From the NCBI GenBank assembly GCA_027364495.1, contig DAHXPE010000202.1, forward strand, positions 1-8,735: a stretch of DNA of 8,735 nucleotides. The letters are read 5' to 3'. Source of the DNA: Candidatus Heimdallarchaeota archaeon. Lineage in GTDB: Archaea; Asgardarchaeota; Heimdallarchaeia; Hodarchaeales; LC-3. The translations under genes and the position numbers were made by a program. Every line of letters starts with the position of its first letter. Position 1 is the stretch's first letter. Below the pieces are notes generated by a model that was not told where the DNA came from, did not search any database, and saw only the letters and a list, made by a program, of their open reading frames with translations. Shown piece by piece: positions 1 to 5,414 of the stretch.

Positions 1-398
1 AGAGCAAACTTGTTATTTAGAAAAAAATTATTAATAATTTTGAAATAAGAAAAAATTTTTAAATAAAATTATTAATGATTTAATTAGCCTATAAATAAAT
101 TTTTTATTGTTTTTGAAAAATTGAAACTTATTAGGGTAAAAGTTTAGTTTCATTTTATTTAAAAAAAAATGATTTCTTCTTGATTATAAATTACATTTTA
201 TGGCTATATTAGTTGTCAAACTTATTAAAGATTAGATATTTTCAAAAATAGGTTTAACACAATAATAAATTACATGACGAGAAGTTTATAAAAAATTCAC
301 CTTCTAAAAAATTAGTAATTTAAGTCTCACCTAAAAATAAATTAATATCATGCAACTAATCTTTAATTACTTGTAAATAAATTAAAAACTGATTAAAT
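1..398. other. AT-rich non-coding stretch upstream of the methyltransferase gene
   Basis: I see no convincing gene here on either strand; the longest starts, such as the ATG near 200, stop within about a dozen codons. The region is almost entirely A/T. An 11-bp direct repeat (ATAAATTACAT) occurs at 186-196 and 265-275. A 12-bp inverted repeat pairs 224-235 (ATTAAAGATTAG) with 356-367. Both are weak in DNA this AT-rich. The right end carries the likely promoter of the methyltransferase. The left end may be the flank of a gene outside the window. Confidence 0.6.
372..382 (+). promoter_or_regulatory. TATA-like box of the methyltransferase gene
   Basis: TGTAAATAAAT is centred about 22 nt before the ATG at 399 and no Shine-Dalgarno motif lies between. 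This fits an archaeal TATA box driving a leaderless or nearly leaderless transcript. In DNA this AT-rich the motif alone is weak. Confidence 0.35.
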
Positions 399-998
399 AT
401 GTCTTTCTTTGATAATGCTTATATTGGAGTCCCGCCATGGGATATTGGCAGAGCTCAAGGTGCTTTTCAAAAAATTGCAAACAATAGTCAAAAATATAAT
501 CTTAAAGATCCCTTGTTAGATATCGGATGCGGAACTGGAGAAAATTCACTCTTTTTTGCTGAAAAATTAGGCTTTTCATGTACAGGTATTGATACATCAC
601 CACGTGCTATTTCTAAAGCTATTGAAAAAGCAAAAAAACGAAATTTAACGGGAAACACATCTTTTTTAAACTACAATTTATTTGAATTAAATTCCTTTAG
701 CAAGAAATTTAATACTATTATTGATTGTGGCGTTTTTCATATGTTCGATGCAGAATCCAGAAAAGAATATGAACACAGTATTAAATCTGTTTTAAACGAG
801 AAAGGGAGGTTAATAATTCTTGCTTTTAGTTATCTAGAACCATCAGGTGTAGGTCCAAGCCAGAGATTGACCGAAAAAGATTATAATGCTATTTTTAAAG
901 ATGGATGGAAAATTATAGCTTTTGAACATGAGAAATTTGAGACTAATGTCGGAAAAAATGAATCCAAAGCACTATTGACAATAATAGAAAAAGAGTAA
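399..998 (+). CDS. class I SAM-dependent methyltransferase (small-molecule type)
   Basis: A 199-aa soluble Rossmann-fold methyltransferase. Motif I, the glycine-rich SAM loop, is LDIGCGTGENS at residues 40-50. The acidic residue binding the ribose is D65 in GIDTSP. DCGVFHMF at 109-116 is the motif IV region, and GRLIILAFS at 136-144 forms the next strand. The N-terminal PPWDIGRAQGAF (12-23) and the later GPSQRLTEKDY...F..GW pattern are typical of the subfamily that includes thiol and heterocycle methyltransferases and TehB-like proteins, which usually act on small toxic or secondary compounds. The substrate cannot be read from sequence. It starts at ATG 399 with an A/T box about 22 nt upstream. 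It converges on ligA with only 5 bp between the stop codons. The SAM-dependent call is firm; the small-molecule substrate class is inference. Confidence 0.9.
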   Translation: MSFFDNAYIGVPPWDIGRAQGAFQKIANNSQKYNLKDPLLDIGCGTGENSLFFAEKLGFSCTGIDTSPRAISKAIEKAKKRNLTGNTSFLNYNLFELNSFSKKFNTIIDCGVFHMFDAESRKEYEHSIKSVLNEKGRLIILAFSYLEPSGVGPSQRLTEKDYNAIFKDGWKIIAFEHEKFETNVGKNESKALLTIIEKE

Positions 999-1003
999 CC
1001 TTC

Positions 1004-3070
1004 TCATGATGTTTGAATGTTTTCTTTTTCCTTTATTTTTTGAATGAATTTTTCCCAAGAAATTACTTTTATTCCAACTTTTAATGCCTTATCGATTTTT
1101 GCTTGACCTGGTTTGGTTCCTAGAATTAAGTAGCTTAGCTTACCACTTACTGATGTTGACCATTCATAACCTTCCTGCTCTATAAACTCTTGTATCTGTT
1201 CTTTCGTCATATTTGCTACTGAACCCGTCACGTATACCTTACCTTTAGATTCCTCAATAGTCCTTTTATCTTGAATTGTTTTGCTAGCCTTTGGTATTTG
1301 AGAATTATTGGTACTATCTTCTTCTTCTTCTTCTTCAGCATTTGAATCTTTTTCAGTCGATGGTAAATTCAAAAAATCAGTTAGTTTAGGAGAGGGTTTA
1401 GATTTTTTAACCGTTTTTAAATTTCCTACTGTTACGCCATTTTTCAGTAGATCTTCTAAAATAACATTATTCCTTATGCCTGTAATTATCTTATCTGCGG
1501 ATATATCTGATATTCCTTCTATTTTTAATAAGTCTTCTTTTTTTGCATTTTGAAGATCATTCAATGTTGGAAAATATTTAATCAAAACTTTAGCAGTTGT
1601 TTTCCCTACTCCTTCAATTCCTAATCCGGTTAGTAGTATATCTAATGGTAAAACTTTTTTATTTTGAATTTCTTCATAAATTTTCTTACCATTCTTTCCT
1701 AGTAATGAAACCAAAGATAAAATAGTTATTTTTTTACTATACAAATCTCCAATTGTTTTTAAATAGCCCTTAGACATCAATTTCTCAACATTTTTATCAC
1801 CAAGGCCTTTAATATCTACCACTCGAATCCAATACATTATTATTTGTTTAATTCTTTCAGAACATTGCTCATTTGGACAGACCAGTGTAACATTATTTTC
1901 GGTTAAATCTGTCTCACAATAAGGACATTTTGAAGGAGGAACATAAAACCTACCAATTTTTTCAGTTACACCAGTTATTTTAGGAATAACGTCACCCGCA
2001 CGTTCTACGGTTACTAAATCACCTATTGAAATATCATTTAATTTTACAAATGCATAATTATGCATGGTTGCTCTGCTAATAGTGGCCCCAGCAACATCAA
2101 CCGGTTCTAGTTCAGCAACGGGTGTTAAAACTCCGGTTCTACCAACTTGCCAAGTTATGCCTTTTAGTGTAGTAACTGTTCCTTGATTTTCAAATTTTAA
2201 TGCTATTTGTCCACGAGGAGAATGTGCAGTAGTTCCTGCTTCTTCAAATTCTTTTCTATTATCCCAACGATACACAATTCCATCTATTTCAAAATCCAAG
2301 TCATTTCTTTTGTTCTTAAGTTCTGTATAAACACGTTCTAACTCTTGTAAAGAAGGATTCCTTAGAATTTCAAGGATAACAGTTTCAAACCCCCAGGAAG
2401 AAATAACTCCTAATTGTTGAGAGGTGTAAGTATAATTATTTAATCCAATTACATCAAAAACCATCAAGTGCAATTCTCTATTGGCCGAATCAATAGGATT
2501 CTTTTGTTTAATAGTTCCTGTGGCTAAGTTTCTAGGACTAGAAAACATTTCAGGCATTGACCCTTTTAATCTATTGAATTCAGATTTTTTCATATATAAT
2601 TCCCCTCGAATATTAACTGTTTCTTTTATGGGGATTATTTTTGGAATACTATCGACTTTCATAATGTTAGCAGTAACATTTTCACCAAGTTGCCCATTAC
2701 CTCTTGTCGAAGCTAATTTTAAAAACCCATTTTCAAAGATAATCGACATAGATAATCCATCTACTTTGTAAGAAGCTAAGATTTGCTTATCCTGAACTTT
2801 TTCAAACCAGGAATAGACTTCACTTATTCCTTCAGTTGCTTTCCTACAAGATAACATAGGAGGTTTATGTTCAACTGTTCCCTTTATTTCGTTTGATCCC
2901 ACAAGGAAAAGGACCGGATTATCTGGATCTAGCTCGCGGAGTTTATTTTCGAGATTATCAAATTCTCGATCATCAATTTCTGGCTCTCCACGATAATAGA
3001 GTGCTTTATGATAAAGGATTTTATCTGCTAATTCTTTCATCTGTTCTTGATCTTTTTTATCCTTAATCAT
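1004..3070 (-). CDS. ligA: NAD+-dependent DNA ligase, divergent active site
   Basis: A 688-aa protein of near-standard LigA length that seals nicks using NAD+. Domain Ia lies at about residues 10-60, with YY at 25-26 and D34, F37, D38 forming the NMN-binding patch. The adenylation domain follows, with catalytic K102 in KVDG. Other active-site residues are E157, R180, R255, D263 and K292. An OB fold (about 300-370), a four-Cys zinc finger (C382, C385, C398, C403), helix-hairpin-helix repeats (about 415-535) and a C-terminal BRCT (about 608-678, W672 conserved) complete the protein. A linker with six consecutive Glu (579-584), encoded by a trinucleotide run at 1318-1335, precedes the BRCT. Compared with E. 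coli LigA, E113, R208 and K290 appear as S100, K188 and R268. It starts at ATG 3070 with AGGA close upstream. It is a bacterial-type enzyme, so lateral acquisition is likely if the host is an archaeon. It is divergent from tag. Confidence 0.95.
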   Translation of the reverse strand: MIKDKKDQEQMKELADKILYHKALYYRGEPEIDDREFDNLENKLRELDPDNPVLFLVGSNEIKGTVEHKPPMLSCRKATEGISEVYSWFEKVQDKQILASYKVDGLSMSIIFENGFLKLASTRGNGQLGENVTANIMKVDSIPKIIPIKETVNIRGELYMKKSEFNRLKGSMPEMFSSPRNLATGTIKQKNPIDSANRELHLMVFDVIGLNNYTYTSQQLGVISSWGFETVILEILRNPSLQELERVYTELKNKRNDLDFEIDGIVYRWDNRKEFEEAGTTAHSPRGQIALKFENQGTVTTLKGITWQVGRTGVLTPVAELEPVDVAGATISRATMHNYAFVKLNDISIGDLVTVERAGDVIPKITGVTEKIGRFYVPPSKCPYCETDLTENNVTLVCPNEQCSERIKQIIMYWIRVVDIKGLGDKNVEKLMSKGYLKTIGDLYSKKITILSLVSLLGKNGKKIYEEIQNKKVLPLDILLTGLGIEGVGKTTAKVLIKYFPTLNDLQNAKKEDLLKIEGISDISADKIITGIRNNVILEDLLKNGVTVGNLKTVKKSKPSPKLTDFLNLPSTEKDSNAEEEEEEDSTNNSQIPKASKTIQDKRTIEESKGKVYVTGSVANMTKEQIQEFIEQEGYEWSTSVSGKLSYLILGTKPGQAKIDKALKVGIKVISWEKFIQKIKEKENIQTS
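1019..1041 (+). terminator. T-rich terminator of the methyltransferase, inside the ligA 3' end
   Basis: On the + strand, 21 nt after the methyltransferase stop, there are T runs at 1020-1023, 1025-1029 and 1036-1041 with no hairpin, the pattern of archaeal U-tract terminators. The same bases encode the Lys/Glu-rich C-terminal tail of LigA on the other strand, so the T richness may be partly a by-product of Lys and Glu codons. Confidence 0.4.
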
Positions 3071-3073
3071 CTT

Positions 3074-3088
3074 TTCCTAGTATCCTTT
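3074..3088 (-). promoter_or_regulatory. ribosome binding site of ligA
   Basis: Reading the minus strand there are two purine-rich candidates, AAAGGA (3083-3088) and AGGA (3074-3077), 12 and 3 nt before the ATG at 3070. Together they support this start and imply a leadered mRNA. Confidence 0.45.
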
Positions 3089-3125
3089 CAAAGATTCAAA
3101 TCAATTTTTTTGAATAATAAACGTA

Positions 3126-3135
3126 ATTTATAAAT
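3126..3135 (-). promoter_or_regulatory. TATA-like box in the ligA/tag divergent region
   Basis: ATTTATAAAT is itself palindromic and sits about 60 nt before the ligA ATG. Initiation about 25 nt downstream would give a leader near 35 nt carrying the AGGA motif. Because the box is symmetric it could also serve tag. An inverted repeat ATTCAAA (3094-3100) / TTTGAAT (3109-3115) falls in the predicted ligA start-site region and could be an operator. Confidence 0.35.
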
Positions 3136-3177
3136 CATGCTATCATCTGAGCAAGTCTGTTATTACTTTAAATACTA

Positions 3178-3185
3178 TTTTAAAT
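3178..3185 (+). promoter_or_regulatory. TATA-like box of tag
   Basis: TTTAAATA is centred about 29 nt upstream of the tag ATG at 3211. A second copy of the same octamer lies at 3167-3174. Either could be the TATA box; the choice depends on the true transcript start. Confidence 0.35.
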
Positions 3186-3196
3186 AGCTTATATTC

Positions 3197-3204
3197 AGAG
3201 GTTA
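3197..3204 (+). promoter_or_regulatory. ribosome binding site of tag, deciding the start
   Basis: AGAGGTTA has its GAGG core 9 nt before ATG 3211, good Shine-Dalgarno spacing, but only 3 nt before the in-frame TTG at 3205, which is too close. The site therefore favours the ATG. Confidence 0.55.
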
Positions 3205-3210
3205 TTGAAA

Positions 3211-3789
3211 ATGGAGAAAAAAAGATGCCAATGGGCAGGTTCAAGTAACCCATTGATGATTAAATACCATGACGAAGAGTGGGGAAGACCAGTACATGAT
3301 GATCACTTGCTTTTTGAATTCTTAATTTTAGAAGGAGCCCAAGCAGGGCTTTCTTGGAGTACTATTTTGAACAAAAGAGAAAACTATCGTAAGGCTTTTG
3401 ATTATTTTGATCCCATCTTGGTTGCCTTTTATGACGAAGCTAAATTTACGAAATTACTTGAAAATGAAGGAATCATTCGTAATAAACTTAAAATAAGAAG
3501 TGCAGTCAATAACGCGAAACAATTTTTATTAATTCAACAAGAATTCGGTTCTTTTGATAAATACATTTGGCAATTTGTTGAAGACAAGCCTATTCAAAAC
3601 AAAATCGAAGCAATGACTGATATTCCAGCCTCGACAGATCTAAGTTCCATAATCAGTAAAGCTCTGAAGAAAAGAAAATTTAGCTTTATTGGAACCACCA
3701 TCATCTATGCCTTCATGCAATCGATTGGTATGGTTAATGATCATATGACTTCTTGTTTTTGCTATGAAGAAATCAAGAATCTCAAATAA
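3211..3789 (+). CDS. tag: DNA-3-methyladenine glycosylase I
   Basis: A 192-aa HhH-superfamily glycosylase that excises N3-methyladenine from alkylated DNA, leaving an abasic site for base-excision repair. From ATG 3211, the zinc ligands of the Tag family are all present: C6, H20, H178 and C182. Catalytic Glu is E41 in LEGAQAGLSW, with W49 and Y19 of the base pocket. The C-terminal GMVNDHMTSCF signature and the KRENYR segment are typical, and the length matches the usual 185-195 aa. An in-frame TTG six bases upstream would add two residues, but the GAGG site and family N-termini favour the ATG. It is divergent from ligA with about 140 bp between, suggesting co-regulation of two steps of one repair route. 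It converges on the small gene at 3817-3972. No strong terminator is visible after it. Confidence 0.95.
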   Translation: MEKKRCQWAGSSNPLMIKYHDEEWGRPVHDDHLLFEFLILEGAQAGLSWSTILNKRENYRKAFDYFDPILVAFYDEAKFTKLLENEGIIRNKLKIRSAVNNAKQFLLIQQEFGSFDKYIWQFVEDKPIQNKIEAMTDIPASTDLSSIISKALKKRKFSFIGTTIIYAFMQSIGMVNDHMTSCFCYEEIKNLK

Positions 3790-3816
3790 AGGAATTTACT
3801 ATTTAAACATAAATCT

Positions 3817-3972
3817 TTAAGGATATCTATGTTTAATTGGTGTATCAAAATCTTGAGCCAATTGATGCATTAATCTAGACATATTCAGAAAATCTATATC
3901 TTTATTATCCATAAATTGCTCTATTTGATTTTTTAATTGCTTATGTACATTTTTTATTGATTCATCATTCAT
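3817..3972 (-). CDS. small hypothetical protein, 51 aa
   Basis: The minus strand has an ATG at 3972 and runs 51 codons to TAA. GAGG lies at 3982-3985, nine bases before the ATG, and an A/T box (TTATTTAAT, near 3991-3999) about 23 nt upstream. The product is polar and probably helical, about residues 4-44 (for example MNDESIKNVHKQLKNQIEQF, then an MSRLMHQLAQDFD stretch), ending in a basic PIKHRYP tail. It has no Cys pair, TM segment or recognisable family. The same frame stays open without stops back to 4092, adding a basic, protein-like stretch with no ATG; that could be a longer gene with an unusual start, or the remains of one. Mild support for coding: the reading frame plus both initiation signals. 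It lies downstream of the 4212-5212 gene pair on the same strand. Confidence 0.45.
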   Translation of the reverse strand: MNDESIKNVHKQLKNQIEQFMDNKDIDFLNMSRLMHQLAQDFDTPIKHRYP

Positions 3973-4092
3973 TATGGTATGCCTCAAATTAAATAACGAC
4001 CCAATTAAACTCGTTCTTAAAGCTAATTTTCTGTTTCGAAAATATTTTTTTTTTATTAAATTATTATAATCATCTATAAAAACGAAGATCTC

Positions 4093-4160
4093 TCAAAATT
4101 TTGAATGAATTTACCTAATATAGTCTAATTAGACCAGTAATTGCTTTGAGATATCTGGTC
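4093..4160. repeat. cluster of inverted repeats upstream of the small gene
   Basis: Three symmetrical elements sit in the gap between the small gene and the H-like gene. TCAAAATTTTGA (4093-4104) and GTCTAATTAGAC (4123-4134) are perfect 12-bp palindromes. GACCAG (4132-4137) pairs with CTGGTC (4155-4160) around a 17-nt loop. GCTTTGAG at 4143-4150 also occurs in the palindrome at 5294-5313. They could be operators for the small gene or structure in a read-through transcript. Confidence 0.4.
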
Positions 4161-4211
4161 AATAATTTTTAAACTAAAATGAACATAGAATGATCAGTAT
4201 TATATATTTTT

Positions 4212-4763
4212 TTAATTACTTTGGAGTCTCCTAACTACGGAAGAATCAAATAAATTGGGACAGCATCTATCCCTGAGTTTTTTGTCCCTTTTTATTATCA
4301 TCTTAATTAGCTTTTCAAATTTTTTATCTTCCGGAATTAACCATTCATGACTTAGGTCCAAATTTTCAGAATATTGCAGTTTAATAATCCAATATTCATC
4401 ATAAACTGACTCTTGTGTTAAAACTACGGGCCTCTCTTCTGAACATTCTTTTAAAATGGGATTAATTTCTAATATTTTTGCAGTAAAGGGAGCAAATAAA
4501 TTCATTTCATAATTGAATCCTTTTAAAAAGAGAAAAATTTCATTTTCAATCAATTTACTGGTATTTTTAAATATGTCCAATAATGTGAACTTTGATAATT
4601 TCTCCAATTTAAGCGCACCTAAGGAGGAAATACCCAAGATATAAACATCACTATAATTGGCATCTTTTTTAATCCATACTGCACCATTAGGATCATTAAG
4701 TGAAAATAAATAATCTTTTTTAGGAAAAATTAAATTTTCTATTGTAATGTATTCTGCTTTCAT
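4212..4763 (-). CDS. GcvH-like (lipoyl-domain fold) protein lacking the lipoyl lysine
   Basis: A 183-aa protein. Residues about 18-150 follow the pattern of glycine-cleavage H protein: an N-terminal strand region, a VYILGISSLGALKLEKL segment (40-56) where H proteins have the GITDYAQ..LGDIV stretch, the central hairpin (76-101), then YDEYWIIKLQYSE (121-133) matching the family's GWLIKI.LS end, and a final helix. Aligning on the Pro of FAPF (P92), the position of the lipoylated Lys is N84, eight residues before it; the nearest Lys is K81. It is therefore probably not lipoylated and cannot work as a normal H protein. A basic tail with CC (167-168) extends beyond the family's usual 125-130 aa. 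The ATG at 4763 overlaps the upstream stop as ATGA, so I prefer it to the GTG at 4775. No other glycine-cleavage gene is in the window. Fold assignment is by eye. Confidence 0.6.
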   Translation of the reverse strand: MKAEYITIENLIFPKKDYLFSLNDPNGAVWIKKDANYSDVYILGISSLGALKLEKLSKFTLLDIFKNTSKLIENEIFLFLKGFNYEMNLFAPFTAKILEINPILKECSEERPVVLTQESVYDEYWIIKLQYSENLDLSHEWLIPEDKKFEKLIKMIIKRDKKLRDRCCPNLFDSSVVRRLQSN

Positions 4764-5212
4764 TCTACGAACCACGCAGATCTTTCAATTCCATCAATGT
4801 CAATACTAATCCATTTATTTTTTTTAATTATATCATATTCCTTTAATAATCTTGCATACAAAAAACTTTCTGGTTCATAAACATAACATTCAAACAAATT
4901 TGCTTTTAAAACCTTGAAATATTCAATTCCTTGATCTAGTATTTTTCCCTGACTTGTATCATAAAATATAACCTCCCCATTCTTTGCCAACTCTTTAAAT
5001 TCAAATTTTAATAATTCGAGTAGCTTGTCTAATGTTTGATCAATATTCTCTTCTTCTGGATAAATATTATAACTGATGTTATAATTATTCGCTGTCCTTC
5101 GATAAGTCGGTCCAGTAAATTTTAAATGCAGATCAAACTCAAATAAAGTCTTATTTATCGAAGTTACAATTTTTGTCAAATAATTTTCTATAAACAATTG
5201 TTCTGAAATCAC
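4760..5212 (-). CDS. hypothetical protein, 150 aa, coupled to the GcvH-like gene
   Basis: I do not recognise this family. It is a soluble alpha/beta protein with no TM segment or signal peptide. An N-terminal helix (about 4-22) is followed by strand-like stretches (about 25-32 and 44-50), an acidic helix (56-76, DQTLDKLLELLKFEFKELAK), a strand ending in FYD (82-85), and a C-terminal region with KWISIDIDGIERSAWF. It has one Cys (C109). The start is GTG 5212; an in-frame stop lies four codons upstream and a TTG at codon 6 is the only nearby alternative. An A/T box (GATAAAATAT, 5231-5240) is centred about 24 nt before the GTG, fitting a leaderless transcript. Its TGA overlaps the next gene's ATG by four bases, so the two products are probably made together and may interact. 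Confidence 0.75.
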   Translation of the reverse strand: MISEQLFIENYLTKIVTSINKTLFEFDLHLKFTGPTYRRTANNYNISYNIYPEEENIDQTLDKLLELLKFEFKELAKNGEVIFYDTSQGKILDQGIEYFKVLKANLFECYVYEPESFLYARLLKEYDIIKKNKWISIDIDGIERSAWFVE

Positions 5213-5230
5213 TTTTTTTGGTTAATATCA

Positions 5231-5240
5231 ATATTTTATC
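5231..5240 (-). promoter_or_regulatory. TATA-like box of the two-gene operon
   Basis: Read on the minus strand the element is GATAAAATAT, centred about 24 nt before the GTG at 5212. It fits a leaderless archaeal promoter for the 150-aa gene and the GcvH-like gene behind it. Confidence 0.35.
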
Positions 5241-5293
5241 TTTCTATATTTATTTTAAAAAACTTTTATTTTGGCTTAATTAAAAGACACATT

Positions 5294-5313
5294 TTGCTCA
5301 AAGCTTTGAGCAA
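5294..5313. promoter_or_regulatory. perfect 20-bp palindrome, candidate operator
   Basis: TTGCTCAAAGCTTTGAGCAA reads the same on both strands with no spacer. It is the most GC-containing element in an otherwise A/T-only intergenic region, between the divergent two-gene operon (start 5212) and the kinase gene (start 5415), about 80-100 bp from each start. A dimeric regulator could bind here. It is not followed by a T tract and points toward no gene end, so a terminator is unlikely. Confidence 0.55.
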
Positions 5314-5387
5314 TGAAATTAAAATTCCAATAATAAATAAAAAAACTAAATTCTAATTTATAGAAAATACTCTATATGGTACCCTAA

Positions 5388-5398
5388 TTTAAAATATA
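5388..5398 (+). promoter_or_regulatory. TATA-like box of the histidine kinase gene
   Basis: TTTAAAATATA is centred about 23 nt before the TTG start at 5415 with no Shine-Dalgarno motif between, fitting a leaderless transcript and supporting this start codon. Confidence 0.4.
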
Positions 5399-5414
5399 TT
5401 ATAGTTGATAGCCT

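Noticed and set aside
1..398. CRISPR array or origin in the A/T-rich left flank
   Set aside because: The only repeats are an 11-bp pair and a 12-bp inverted pair, not regularly spaced; no longer repeat unit or iteron series is visible.
1308..1553. Serine-rich + strand frame opposite the ligA linker
   Set aside because: The run of Ser codons is simply the complement of the poly-Glu linker of LigA.
2481..2771. 96-codon open frame on the + strand inside ligA
   Set aside because: It lies wholly antisense to strongly conserved LigA coding sequence and its product resembles no protein family; it is a shadow frame.
3205..3210. TTG start for tag, two codons upstream of the ATG
   Set aside because: The GAGG site is only 3 nt from this TTG but well spaced from ATG 3211, and Tag proteins begin just before the first zinc Cys.
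4045..4054. Programmed or accidental frameshift at the T10 run joining the small gene to an upstream gene
   Set aside because: The other frames upstream stop within a few codons (for example the ATG near 4074), so no longer gene is recovered by a single shift.
4764..4775. GTG start for the GcvH-like gene, four codons upstream
   Set aside because: ATG 4763 gives a standard ATGA overlap with the preceding stop, a more typical coupled start.
4764..5212. Glycine riboswitch or other glycine-cleavage context for the GcvH-like gene
   Set aside because: The gene is preceded directly by another coding sequence, no tandem structured leader is visible, and no gcvT, gcvP or lipoate ligase is present.
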